From: Winogradskyella helgolandensis
Lineage (GTDB): Bacteria; Bacteroidota; Bacteroidia; Flavobacteriales; Flavobacteriaceae
Assembly: GCF_013404085.1 (NCBI RefSeq)
Contig: NZ_JABFHO010000001.1
Coordinates: forward strand, 620,001-684,000
Length of the DNA stretch: 64,000 bases
Direction of reading: 5' to 3'
The stretch's first letter is position 1, and each line of letters starts with the position of its first letter. This document shows positions 8,001 to 16,713 of this stretch, one piece after another. The notes beneath the pieces are model-generated. The model was given only the letters and a program-made list of their open reading frames with translations, did no database searches and was not told the origin of the DNA. The translations under genes were made by a program, and so were the position numbers.

Positions 8001-10977
8001 AATCGTCTGTATTGATGTAGGCTAATGGATTTACTATTGGACTAGTGTTATCTATTGCATTTGCCTCTGTATCAAAATAGCTAAGGACATATTGCGTTGA
8101 GTCTTGACCATTTAAGATCTCATCTGATTTGCTTGTTAAATCAAAAGTAGCATAACCGTCAGCAGATATATCGTCACATTCCTCTAATGGTGTAGGATCA
8201 ATGAGCTGTGGTGTTGGCTCAACGATTAACTCTAACAAAATTATAGTCGCACAGTCTGTAGCTATAGTTGAACTTTCTACTCTTACATAAAGGATTTGAG
8301 CATTTTGCACAATATTATTATAGCTTACCGTAGTGTCTATAGCATCCACCCCAATATCAGCATTAGTCTGTGTCTCGTGATACGTTACTGTTAGTCCTGA
8401 AGTAGCACCTCCAGTGATTTCATCATTTACATCCGTAAGCGTAAACAAACCATAACCATCATTATCCGGATCACAATATATTAAAGCTTGTGGTGTATTT
8501 GCAATTGGTGCTTGTTGCACTAATAATTCTAAAGTTGTAATTGCATAGCAACCTGTATTGACATCCTTAACTTTTGCAAAGATAATTTGACCGTTGCTAG
8601 TATTTGTATAAAGCATTGGCAATACATTTGTTTCAGCTTCAGCTTCTACTAACGTCTCATAATAACTTATAGAATAGTTAGGATTGCTTCCTGTGATTTC
8701 TGCATTTTTTAAACTTAAATCTATTGCTGTTAAACCATCTGGTGTACCATCGTCACAAACTTCTAATGGAGTAGGACTAATAAGTGTCACTTCTGTATAA
8801 ACAGTTACAGATTGTGAACTTGTTGTAGGACAAGTACCAATTGTAGTATATTCAATCGTATAGGTTGCATCTGAGGCACCTCCAGTTATAAGACCTGTGT
8901 TTGCGTCAACAGAAGCTCCATCCGCTGGAACTGGATTAAATGAAAAACTACCACCTGCATCTCCTGTAATCGCTGATACTCCTCCATCACATGTTGGTGA
9001 TATTGAAAATGAAGCATTATCAGCAGTTATGACATTGAAGGTTTCTACACTTGTGTCAGGACATCCTCCTGATGTTGTATATTCTATCGTATAACTTGCA
9101 CCTGATGCTCCATTAGTCACTGTTCCTGTTGCAGAATCTATCGTTGCTCCATCTGAAGGAACAGGATTAAAAACAAACGTTCCACCTGAAGTTCCTGAAA
9201 TAGATACAGTAGCTCCGTCGCAAGTTGGTATGACACTAAAAGTAGCATCATCTTGCGTTAAAATCTCTCCATTAACCGCAACTCGAGTAGCTGAAACACA
9301 ACCTGTAACTGAATTTGCAGCTTGAGCATAATAGGTTCCTGATGCATTAACAACTAAACTTGTACTATTAGATTGTAATAAGTTTCCAGCAGTTGCTGCA
9401 TCAAACCAATCTACTGTAATTCCGCTAGGCACTGTTACAGACAAAGTTGCTTCGTTAGAATTGCAACCTGAATCTGCATCACCATCACTAACAGGTGCAT
9501 CTGGCAAAACAGTAGATGTCGTAACACCAACCCTAGTTAAGGACACACAACCCGTTACTGTATTGACAGCCTCGGCATAATATGTTCCTTCCGCTGTGGC
9601 AACATATGTAACACTATCTGATTGTAATAAAGTACCACCCGTAGCTGCATCATACCAATTTACAACCATCAAATTAGACACTGTGACGGAAAGCGTGGCA
9701 TCATTCGTTATACAATTAAAATCAACATCTCCATCACTAATTGGAGTCGCTGGAAAAGTCGCGCCAGAAGCATTAACCGCTACTCTTGTTGTGGACGTAC
9801 ATCCTGTAACTATATCAACAGCTTCCGCATAGTAAATTCCTGGCGCGGTTGCTGTATAGGTTTCAGAATTTGATTGTACCAAAGTACCGCCAACGGCTGC
9901 ATCAAACCAATTAATATTTATTCCACTTACCGGTGCGACAGATAACGTTGCTTGGTTACTAATACAATCAAAATCAATATCTCCATTACTAATAGGAGCT
10001 ACAGGATTTGGATTAATAGTTACTTCATATACATCTGAAAATGTAATACAATCAGAATTATCTAAATTGGCTGCAAATTCTGCAACTTTAGTTCTGTAAT
10101 AAGTTTTCGTTGTAATTCCTGAGATAGAAATAGAAGCATTCGTTTCACCGGTAACATCAGTCCAACTTTCACCATCAGAACTGACTTGCCATTGGTAAAA
10201 ATGATCACTAAATACTGTAAAATCTGGTATTGCTGTAAGAATATCTGAATACGGTGTTTCCGAATTACAAATAAAAGCCGAATTATTATTACTAGTATCC
10301 TCTACAGCAATTAAATCCCCACAACTTTTAAATACAATATCATCAATAGCTAAATCATTACCACAACCACCAGCACCATTATTAATCATTTTAAGAATTA
10401 CAGACGTCTGACCTGGTAACGTTTGAAATACCAATCCATACTGCTCCCAAGTTGGTACTGAAGAACTATATATATTACCTGTATCACCTGAAGCTAATAA
10501 ATTAGTATCGGTATCATCCCAAATTTCAAACTGTACATTTACAGGAATTCCATTACCACCACAGCCAGAAAGCGGTAATATGTTCATTAACCATGAAGAA
10601 AATTCGTATGTTGTATTTTCACACAATCCATCTATAGATGTGGTATAAAATTCTCCTGTAGTAAAACTTGCATTTACAATTAATGCTTTTCCGTTTACAT
10701 CATCGGTATGATCACTTGGCATACTCCAACCATAATGAGATGTTTGCGGTCCTATAGTATATTGACCATCCTGAGGTCCAGGAAACCCTACAAATGTATA
10801 AGTCGTTGTACCCACAGGTAATTGCGGAGTATAACTTGTACCTGTTCCAAAATCTTCTGTGAATATTGGGTCACCAGAGTTTCCTGTACAGAATCCCAAT
10901 TGAGCATGTATTCCGTTTGTAAAAAAAGAAATACAAAAAATTATGACTATCTTAATAAATAATAAATTGTTTCGCAC
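5062..10977 (-). CDS. Giant T9SS type B secreted adhesin with ten ~100-residue repeats
   Basis: The 1971-residue product has a signal peptide (about 1-25), an N-terminal jelly-roll-like domain (about 26-220, with GCGNDLAIDDIVFKSC near its end), an Ig-like region, three roughly 80-residue Ig-like repeats (NWFDAA..GG.L.QS...Y..TA.G.YYAEAV...TGC), two domains with FNPVPADGA motifs, then ten roughly 98-residue repeats (about 730-1730; core CD.D.DGFA.FDLT.K..EI.NGQ, YYET..DA, IYVRV, TGCY). It ends with the gliding-motility-associated type IX sorting domain (YFTPNGDGNNE, IFDRYGKLL, WNGTYNG..LPTGGYWF). A long surface adhesin exported by T9SS and left cell-attached is the family expectation. The start is GTG, because no ATG precedes the signal peptide. 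The repeat ligand is unknown. Confidence 0.9.
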   Translation of the reverse strand: MRNNLLFIKIVIIFCISFFTNGIHAQLGFCTGNSGDPIFTEDFGTGTSYTPQLPVGTTTYTFVGFPGPQDGQYTIGPQTSHYGWSMPSDHTDDVNGKALIVNASFTTGEFYTTSIDGLCENTTYEFSSWLMNILPLSGCGGNGIPVNVQFEIWDDTDTNLLASGDTGNIYSSSVPTWEQYGLVFQTLPGQTSVILKMINNGAGGCGNDLAIDDIVFKSCGDLIAVEDTSNNNSAFICNSETPYSDILTAIPDFTVFSDHFYQWQVSSDGESWTDVTGETNASISISGITTKTYYRTKVAEFAANLDNSDCITFSDVYEVTINPNPVAPISNGDIDFDCISNQATLSVAPVSGININWFDAAVGGTLVQSNSETYTATAPGIYYAEAVDIVTGCTSTTRVAVNASGATFPATPISDGDVDFNCITNDATLSVTVSNLMVVNWYDAATGGTLLQSDSVTYVATAEGTYYAEAVNTVTGCVSLTRVGVTTSTVLPDAPVSDGDADSGCNSNEATLSVTVPSGITVDWFDAATAGNLLQSNSTSLVVNASGTYYAQAANSVTGCVSATRVAVNGEILTQDDATFSVIPTCDGATVSISGTSGGTFVFNPVPSDGATIDSATGTVTNGASGASYTIEYTTSGGCPDTSVETFNVITADNASFSISPTCDGGVSAITGDAGGSFSFNPVPADGASVDANTGLITGGASDATYTIEYTTIGTCPTTSSQSVTVYTEVTLISPTPLEVCDDGTPDGLTAIDLSLKNAEITGSNPNYSISYYETLVEAEAETNVLPMLYTNTSNGQIIFAKVKDVNTGCYAITTLELLVQQAPIANTPQALIYCDPDNDGYGLFTLTDVNDEITGGATSGLTVTYHETQTNADIGVDAIDTTVSYNNIVQNAQILYVRVESSTIATDCATIILLELIVEPTPQLIDPTPLEECDDISADGYATFDLTSKSDEILNGQDSTQYVLSYFDTEANAIDNTSPIVNPLAYINTDDFSQIIWIRVEDNSTIEGCYKLVSLELIVNPLPVLVTPAPLELCDVNNPGDEQEGFTLEDANDDILNGQTGITLTHYETQLDADNSTNPIFSPYVNTSNAQTIFVRAENDITGCYNTVTITLRVNPIPSPEPNPTPIEVCDVDNDGFAQFDLEIRTIEITNGELDIAITYHETQSDAETGSNAIIGLYTNIVASNQTIYVRSENILTECYSLTQHTLQLIVNPAPQVPTVIESYVICDSDDDGFAQFDLTTKDEEILNGQDALAVDLTYHISAANAETGDNPIINVNNYINNGNPQIIYVRLFDPITECYDTGQFDLMVSLPPVAIQPTQLSECDGLGEVPGDEYTVFDLTVKNSEITGGNGSWSVDYYETNADAQAQDNAIPDPTQYTNTEINGQSANPQTLFAVVTDTNTGCVDMVTLTLRVLPNPTPTPSDLLPNIELCDDLNTGDGLEVFDLTVNETLIRNGELGVTISYYETQYNADLDIDPIPDPTQYTNIDTPEQEIYVRMTKVATGCYALVDFTIVVLPLPEVVAVTDFIQCELFTDGFDNFDLTTKDDEVLNGQDSTHFVVSYHENLADAEAGINGITSSYTNLSNPQQIFVTITNTITGCSISTQSFNIEVQEAAQANPNMVPIIYETCDDNMETDGDTTNDSAQFDLTTRDAEVLDGQDPLNYIVTYFATQEEADLNVNPLPTLYENSVNPQVIYARVDNDTQDTIGNDSSICYEVAAMTLQVNPLPEFNLEENYTLCLNTNGTEILEPLVIDTGLSIADYSFAWTFEGVLLSETSSSIMPTQGGNYEVYITNLVTGCENDDSTLVIESEPPSLSVERLTQAFADNHVLEAVAIGIGDYEYSLDGGPWQDEGTFTDVSSGDHEITARDKNGCGLTVTTTFIIDYPLYFTPNGDGNNETWNVEGIGSTAKIYIFDRYGKLLKQISPDGEGWNGTYNGNALPTGGYWFTVEYDEPSSGIRKEFRSHFTLKR

Positions 10978-11057
10978 GTTTCAAATATATAGATAAGTTT
11001 GTTCAATAATCCTCAATTTTAAGGGTTAAAACTGCGAAAAACGCATTTGTATAGTCT
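10978..11057. promoter_or_regulatory. Divergent promoter region of adhesin and pbpC
   Basis: The minus strand carries TATATTTG (bases 10982-10989), only four bases from the adhesin GTG. The plus strand carries TTTGTATAGT (11046-11055) directly before the pbpC ATG. The whole spacer resembles 15745-15812 upstream of the second adhesin: the segment TCAAATATA..GATAAG and the 22-base segment ending ATGTATAGGT recur in the same order. Both mRNAs could be nearly leaderless. Confidence 0.6.
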
Positions 11058-13409
11058 ATGTATAGGTCATTTAATTTTTTTAAACGCAATAGAATTAAAT
11101 CTTTGGTGATTATAGTGCTTTTAATAGCCTATTATTTGTGTTTGCCCAAACAATTATTTAAAGATCCGACAGCAACAGTTATTTCAAGTCGTTCAAATGA
11201 ACTTCTAGGAGCATTAATTGCAGAAGATGGTCAATGGAGATTTCCGGCAAACGATAGTGTTCCAGAAAAATTTAAAATTTGTATAATTCAGTTTGAAGAT
11301 GAATATTTTTACAAACATCCTGGGTTTAATCCAATTTCAATTTTTAAAGCTTTAAAAAGTAATTTAAGTTCTGGTGAAGTTAAACGTGGAGGGAGTACAC
11401 TAACCCAACAAGTCATTCGATTATCTCGACAAGGACAACCACGCACCTATTTTGAAAAATTTAAAGAACTTATTCTGGCGACACGTTTAGAATTTAGATT
11501 ATCTAAAGACAACATTTTAAATCTTTACGCTAGCTATGCTCCTTTTGGTGGCAATGTAGTAGGTATTGACGCCGCATCTTGGAGATATTTTAATCGAAAT
11601 GCTTCAAATTTATCTTGGGCAGAAAGTGCCACTTTAGCGGTCTTACCAAACGCCCCAAGTTTAATTTATCCTGGTAAAAATCAGAAACTATTGTTAGATA
11701 AGCGTAATCGCTTGTTGAAAAAACTCTATGACAATGAAACTATAGATAAGTTAACTTATGAGTTATCTATCGCTGAAGGTCTACCTCAAAAACCATATCC
11801 ACTACCTCAAATAGCTCCACATTTATTACAAAAAATAGCCAGAACACATAAAGGAGAACGCGTAAAAACCAGCATAAAAATCGATTTACAAGAACAAGCT
11901 AACGCAATCGTAAAACAACATCATAATTTATTAAAGCAAAATGAAATTCATAATCTTTCCGTTTTAGTTTTAGATGTCAAAACAAGAGAAGTACTGACTT
12001 ATATTGGAAATTCACCAACAGATAAAACCCATCAAAATAGTGTCGATATTATTGACAAACCTAGAAGCACTGGGAGTATTTTAAAACCCTTCTTATATGC
12101 TGCTATGCTTGATGCTGGCGATTTATTACCCAACACATTGGTTGCAGATGTGCCCACACAATTTGGTAGTTATCAACCTGAGAATTACAACCAAACTTAC
12201 GACGGAGCAGTACATGCTAATGAGGCCTTATCACGCTCATTGAATGTACCTATGGTTCGTATGCTCCAAGAATTTGGGCTCGACCGATTTTATCATTACC
12301 TCAAAGCACTTCAGCTTAAAGATTTAAAATACAATGCCAATCATTACGGATTGTCTTTAGTGCTGGGAGGTGCAGAAAGTAACCTATGGGATTTATGTAA
12401 AAGTTATGCTGCAATGGCGTCGACTTTAAATCATTTTAATTCAAATTCTAGTCAGTATTTTACAAATGAATTTTGCCAACCGATTTATAATTTTAATCAA
12501 ACTATGAACTTCGGAAAACTTACGTCCGAAAAAGAAGTTTTTGATGCGGCTTCCATCTTTCTAACTTTTGAAAGCATGAAGCAAGTGAACCGACCAGAAA
12601 GTGATGAAAGTTGGGAATACTATGATTCTTCACAAGACATTGCATGGAAAACCGGAACGAGTTTTGGGTTTAGAGATGCATGGGCCATTGGCACTACACA
12701 AGATTATGTAGTTGGAGTTTGGGTAGGTAATGCTGATGGAGAAGGACGACCAGGCTTAGTTGGTGTGCAAACTGCAGCACCTATACTATTCGATATTTTT
12801 GATTTATTACCAAAAAGTGATTGGTTTGCTAAACCCTACGACGAAATGCTTGAGGTTAGTATCTGTGAAAAAAGTGGCTATAGAGCATCTTCGGTTTGTG
12901 ATGTTACAGAAATGAAATATATTCAAGCTAGTGGCAAGAAAACCGGACCTTGTCCGTTTCATAAACTCGTGCATTTGGATGCTTCGGAACGTTATCAGGT
13001 AAATTCATCTTGTGAAGCGGTTTCAAACATTACTAATACGTCTTGGTTTGTACTTCCTCCTTTACAAGCCTATTATTATAAAACTAAAAACCCTTATTAT
13101 AAAGTATTACCACCTTTTAGATCAGATTGTATAGAATCATCCGGAATTTCTATGGAATTCATTTATCCTAACCAACAAAGCACTATCTATTTACCCAAAG
13201 GATTTGATGGTAAAACCAATGAATTAATTCTAAAAGTAGCCCATTCTAAACCTGAATTAGAATTGTATTGGTATATTGATGAACACTACATTGGAAACAC
13301 AAAAGATATTCATGATATGGCCGTTTTGCCTTCACCTGGAAAACACAACATAACGGTTATAGACGAACTAGGAAATGAACTAAAACACCGCATTACAATT
13401 TCAGAATAA
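11058..13409 (+). CDS. pbpC: Penicillin-binding protein 1C (glycosyltransferase/transpeptidase)
   Basis: This 783-residue class A penicillin-binding protein polymerises and crosslinks peptidoglycan at the inner membrane. One N-terminal membrane segment (about 13-29) is followed by the GT51 glycosyltransferase domain with catalytic motif EDEYFYKHPG (Glu80) and RGGSTLTQQ (near 117). The transpeptidase domain has STGSILKPF (nucleophile Ser340), SRSLN, and KTGTS near 531. The C-terminal roughly 90 residues form the BiPBP_C beta domain that distinguishes PBP1C from PBP1A. The gene stands alone on the plus strand between two minus-strand adhesins, with the alpha-2-macroglobulin gene upstream. The ATG chosen lies eight bases after a TTTG box, so the message may lack a leader. 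Confidence 0.93.
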   Translation: MYRSFNFFKRNRIKSLVIIVLLIAYYLCLPKQLFKDPTATVISSRSNELLGALIAEDGQWRFPANDSVPEKFKICIIQFEDEYFYKHPGFNPISIFKALKSNLSSGEVKRGGSTLTQQVIRLSRQGQPRTYFEKFKELILATRLEFRLSKDNILNLYASYAPFGGNVVGIDAASWRYFNRNASNLSWAESATLAVLPNAPSLIYPGKNQKLLLDKRNRLLKKLYDNETIDKLTYELSIAEGLPQKPYPLPQIAPHLLQKIARTHKGERVKTSIKIDLQEQANAIVKQHHNLLKQNEIHNLSVLVLDVKTREVLTYIGNSPTDKTHQNSVDIIDKPRSTGSILKPFLYAAMLDAGDLLPNTLVADVPTQFGSYQPENYNQTYDGAVHANEALSRSLNVPMVRMLQEFGLDRFYHYLKALQLKDLKYNANHYGLSLVLGGAESNLWDLCKSYAAMASTLNHFNSNSSQYFTNEFCQPIYNFNQTMNFGKLTSEKEVFDAASIFLTFESMKQVNRPESDESWEYYDSSQDIAWKTGTSFGFRDAWAIGTTQDYVVGVWVGNADGEGRPGLVGVQTAAPILFDIFDLLPKSDWFAKPYDEMLEVSICEKSGYRASSVCDVTEMKYIQASGKKTGPCPFHKLVHLDASERYQVNSSCEAVSNITNTSWFVLPPLQAYYYKTKNPYYKVLPPFRSDCIESSGISMEFIYPNQQSTIYLPKGFDGKTNELILKVAHSKPELELYWYIDEHYIGNTKDIHDMAVLPSPGKHNITVIDELGNELKHRITISE

Positions 13410-13449
13410 TATTTAAAAACCTATTATAAAATTGTAATACGAGATTTCA

Positions 13450-15702
13450 TTATCTATTAATATAGACCCAACTACTTTGCGTTTTTGCACCACCATCATA
13501 AACCATGGTATAGAAATAAGTCCCTACAGGTAATTCATCCCCATTGTTGCTTTGGCCTTCCCATTCGTCACTATAGTTGTTTTTTGAATATACTAGCGTA
13601 CCATAACGGTTAAAGATCTCTAACTTAGTCACATCAAAGTTACTGAGATCAAAATTATCGTTTTGGCCAGGCGATACTCCTGGAGATATCCCTTGAGGTA
13701 TAAAACAATCTTGAGGTCCCGAGTCTAGAGAAATACTAACTGAAGTTCTAAAATCTGAAGTACACCCTGTAAGTTCGTTAACTGCTTCGGCATAATATAC
13801 TTCTTGATCACTTACTGTAAACGTTGTACTATTTGCAAGTAATATGTCACTACTTGTTTCTGAGCTGTACCAATTTACAATGACACCTGATGGTACACTA
13901 ACTGACAATATAGCTCCGTTAATTGCACAATCATAATCCACATCTCCGTCACTCATTGGTTCATTTGGTGCAAATATGCTTGTGCTCACTGCTGCTCTAG
14001 TGCTCGACACACAACCTGTAATATCATCAATAGTTTCTGCATAATAAGTACCTTCTAAAGAAACCGTATAATTAAGACTATTACTTAATAAAAGAATCCC
14101 TCCAGAAGCAGAATCGTACCAATTTACAGTTACTCCTGATGGAGCAGAAACAGATAAAAGAGCTTCATTAAAATCACAATTAAAATCGATATCTCCATTA
14201 CTAATCGGTGCTGCAGGCAAAGCACTAACGGCACTTACAGCTGTTCTAGATGCAGAAACACAACCTGTTGTATCATCAACCGCTTCAGCATAATAAGTTC
14301 CTAACGTTGTTGCTGTATATGTAAAACTATCCGCTTGTAAAAGATTTCCTCCCACAGCATTATCGTACCAATTTACAGTAACACCAGACGGCACTGAGAC
14401 TGATAAAATAGCTTCTTCAAGACTACAATTAAAATCTACATCTCCATTACTAACAGGTGATGATGGCAATTCACTAATAGCACTTACAGCCGTTCTGGTT
14501 GTGGAAATACAACCTGTAGTGAGATCTACCGCTTCAGCGTAATATGTTCCTAAGGCTGTTGCTGTATAACTAAGATTATCGGCTTGTAAAAGATTACCAC
14601 CTACAGCATTATCATACCAATTTACTTCCATATTAGACGGTACCGTTACTGACAGTAACGCCTCGCTAATGTTACAAATAAAAGGCATATCACCACTGCT
14701 TATAGGTGCATCAGGATTCGCATTTACCGAAATTTCAAAAACATCAGACAACAATATACATTGATCATTATCTAAATTAGTCGCCACCTCTGCTATCTTT
14801 GTTCTGTAAAATGAAGAAGATGCTACTGAAACCTCAAGGGTTTGATCTGTTTCACCTGCAATATCAGTCCATGTAATACCATCACTACTTTCCTGCCATT
14901 GATAAAAATGAGAAGAAAATACCGCAAAATCTGGTGTCGCTGTTAAGGTTAATGAATATGGCATATCACTATTACAAATATCAGCAGACGTATTATTTTG
15001 TTCATCTGTTACTGCTACAAAATCTCCACAAGCTTTAAACGCAATATCATCAATGGCTAAATCATTTCCACAACCACCATCTCCATTGTTTATCATTTTA
15101 AGAATGACTTCATGTTGATTTGCTAACGTTTGAAACACTAAACCATATTGTTCCCATACTGGATCTGGCGTACCATAAACATCACCTGTATCTCCACTTG
15201 CAAGCAAATTAGTATCGGTACTATCCCAAATTTGAAAACTAACATTAAATGGAATTTCAATACCTAAATCATGACAAAACCCAGGAATCTTAACTAAATT
15301 AAACAACCACGCTGAGAACTCATAAGTTGTCGTTTCACATAATCCTGAAATTGTTGTTCTATAAAATTCACCAGCAGAAAAGCCTGCATTTACCATTAAA
15401 AATTTCCCGTCTGTATCACCAGGTGTATGATCTTCAACTTCATGCCAATCAAAACCATTCCCAAAAGACCCATTACCAAGTGTATAAAATCCATCATCAG
15501 GAAATCCATCTGTATAATAATACGTTGTAGTGCCATCTGGAAGTACTGAGTTTACTGTTCCTGTTCCAAAATTTTCAGAAAAAATAGGATCACCTGAGTT
15601 TCCTGAGCAAAAACCTAATTGAGCACGTACTTGTATTGAGAAGAAAAAAACACAACAAAATAAGATTACTTTAATACCGGAGGGATTTTTTATTGCGTTC
15701 AT
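13450..15702 (-). CDS. T9SS type B secreted adhesin, paralogue of the neighbouring giant adhesin
   Basis: The 750-residue protein has a signal peptide (about 1-27) and the same jelly-roll-like N-terminal domain as the 1971-residue neighbour (shared LGFCSGNSGDPIFSE-type opening, GCGNDLAIDDIAFKACGD). An Ig-like region (about 225-325) and four roughly 80-residue Ig-like repeats (VNWYDNAVGGNLLQ, YYAEAVD.TTGC) follow, then a C-terminal type B sorting domain (FDVTKLEIFNRYGTLVYSK, PVGTYFYTMVYD). The ten long repeats of the neighbour are absent. A T9SS-secreted surface adhesin is the likely role. The Ig repeats of this protein are more alike than those of the neighbour, which suggests recent internal amplification or homogenisation. 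Confidence 0.88.
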   Translation of the reverse strand: MNAIKNPSGIKVILFCCVFFFSIQVRAQLGFCSGNSGDPIFSENFGTGTVNSVLPDGTTTYYYTDGFPDDGFYTLGNGSFGNGFDWHEVEDHTPGDTDGKFLMVNAGFSAGEFYRTTISGLCETTTYEFSAWLFNLVKIPGFCHDLGIEIPFNVSFQIWDSTDTNLLASGDTGDVYGTPDPVWEQYGLVFQTLANQHEVILKMINNGDGGCGNDLAIDDIAFKACGDFVAVTDEQNNTSADICNSDMPYSLTLTATPDFAVFSSHFYQWQESSDGITWTDIAGETDQTLEVSVASSSFYRTKIAEVATNLDNDQCILLSDVFEISVNANPDAPISSGDMPFICNISEALLSVTVPSNMEVNWYDNAVGGNLLQADNLSYTATALGTYYAEAVDLTTGCISTTRTAVSAISELPSSPVSNGDVDFNCSLEEAILSVSVPSGVTVNWYDNAVGGNLLQADSFTYTATTLGTYYAEAVDDTTGCVSASRTAVSAVSALPAAPISNGDIDFNCDFNEALLSVSAPSGVTVNWYDSASGGILLLSNSLNYTVSLEGTYYAETIDDITGCVSSTRAAVSTSIFAPNEPMSDGDVDYDCAINGAILSVSVPSGVIVNWYSSETSSDILLANSTTFTVSDQEVYYAEAVNELTGCTSDFRTSVSISLDSGPQDCFIPQGISPGVSPGQNDNFDLSNFDVTKLEIFNRYGTLVYSKNNYSDEWEGQSNNGDELPVGTYFYTMVYDGGAKTQSSWVYINR

Positions 15703-15745
15703 AAAAATTGTTTATTTAGTTAAATTAGAGATTATTGTATACGCT

Positions 15746-15753
15746 CAAATATA
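15746..15753 (-). promoter_or_regulatory. -7 box of second adhesin
   Basis: TATATTTG on the minus strand fits the Bacteroidota -7 consensus TAnnTTTG. It lies 43 bases before the ATG and is flanked by sequence matching the corresponding box of the other adhesin. Confidence 0.6.
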
Positions 15754-15799
15754 GAAATAAGATCGAGTAATAATTGTGAAAATGGCCTTTGTATAGTTC

Positions 15800-15841
15800 A
15801 TGTATAGGTATCATAAGTCGAGAATAGGTGTTTTAAGATAA
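15800..15841 (+). pseudogene. Possible remnant of a second pbpC start
   Basis: An ATG in the context TTTGTATAGTTCATGTATAGGT matches the pbpC start context with two differences over 22 bases. The frame reads MYRYHKSRIGVLR and then stops, against MYRSFNFFKRNRIKSLV in pbpC, so similarity fades after a dozen codons. It sits divergent to the paralogous adhesin exactly as pbpC sits to the first adhesin. The conserved bases could instead be a shared regulatory site, so the pseudogene reading is tentative. Confidence 0.35.
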
Positions 15842-16197
15842 ATAATTGAGCTATTACTAAAATATTCGCAAATGAATAACGATATCCCTAATTTAAACAC
15901 CATTATAATTAGTAATTTTAAACATTCACAAACCCAACCACACCATAATTTATATTTTCGTATTCGAGGCCATTCAAAATTAGCCAACCAAACACATAAA
16001 TTTGGAGCCATCATCTTTACACCATATAGATTTTATGATTCCGTCGCTCCAATAATAATCTTCAGATAAGCAGTCACAATCTAAAACAGCAACTTTACCG
16101 TATTTAATTTATTCTTTTTAACAAAATAATTCAATAGATATAATTGATACATAAAAGTTCTAATGTGTATTTTTACAACCGTAAATAAATTTTAATT

Positions 16198-16635
16198 ATG
16201 GAAACTCTTCAGTTTATACATTCAAAATGGGCTTATCTAGTTTTATTAGTTTTAGTCCTAGCAACACTCAACGCACTTATTAAATTTTTTGGTGACAAGG
16301 AATTCGACGCAAAAGATTTTAGAATTTCATTATTCGCATTAATTACAATGCACATTCAATTACTAATTGGTATTGTATTGTATTTCACCAAGGATTATTT
16401 TTCAGTAATTGAGCAAGTTGGTGGCATGGGAGAAGTGATGAAAAACTCAGGATTAAGAAAACTAATTATAGAGCATCCATTCGCAATGATTATTGCTGTT
16501 GCTTTAGTTACAATTGGGTATTCAAAACACAAAAAGAAATTGACCTCTAAGCCAAAATTTAAGCTATTGGCTATTTTTTACACATTGGCTTTAGCTTGCG
16601 TTTTATATATGATTCCATGGAATCTTTGGTTTTAA
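16198..16635 (+). CDS. Small four-helix integral membrane protein
   Basis: The 145-residue product has four predicted membrane helices at about 11-31, 44-65, 93-111 and 121-143, with Lys-rich loops between them. His residues lie at the start of helix two (MHIQLLIG) and of helix three (EHPFAMI), and the C-terminus is YMIPWNLWF. Proteins of this shape in flavobacteria are sometimes labelled cytochrome b-like on the basis of the His residues, but no binding motif proves it. The gene is monocistronic and is closed by a strong terminator. Function is not assigned. Confidence 0.75.
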   Translation: METLQFIHSKWAYLVLLVLVLATLNALIKFFGDKEFDAKDFRISLFALITMHIQLLIGIVLYFTKDYFSVIEQVGGMGEVMKNSGLRKLIIEHPFAMIIAVALVTIGYSKHKKKLTSKPKFKLLAIFYTLALACVLYMIPWNLWF

Positions 16636-16652
16636 ATTTCAAATTATAACAT

Positions 16653-16691
16653 AAAAAAAGCGTCTAGAAATAAACTTCTAGACGCTTTTTT
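16653..16691 (+). terminator. Rho-independent terminator
   Basis: AAAGCGTCTAGAA pairs with TTCTAGACGCTTT across a six-base loop and is followed by a T run. It lies between convergent genes and has A/T tails on both sides, so it may serve both strands. Confidence 0.85.
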
Positions 16692-16713
16692 AATTTAATA
16701 AACACTTAATATA

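Larger units (their letters stand above)
15703..16197. other. Intergenic region with adhesin promoter and possible pbpC remnant
   Basis: This 495-base space holds the adhesin -7 box (15746-15753), the segment homologous to the other adhesin/pbpC spacer, and a stub resembling the pbpC start (15800-15841). Between 15850 and 16190 short open frames exist on both strands (15811-16014 minus and 15872-16069 plus), but neither shows recognisable protein character, so no gene is called. Confidence 0.6.

Noticed and set aside
5900..9850. Several plus-strand open frames (such as 6040-6240, 8897-9094 and 9596-9832) opposite the giant adhesin
   Set aside because: They mirror its repeated codons and have no independent support.
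15811..16069. Overlapping open frames on both strands (15811-16014 minus, 15872-16069 plus)
   Set aside because: Neither has a recognisable family, promoter box or plausible protein composition; both lie in the A+T-rich adhesin upstream region.
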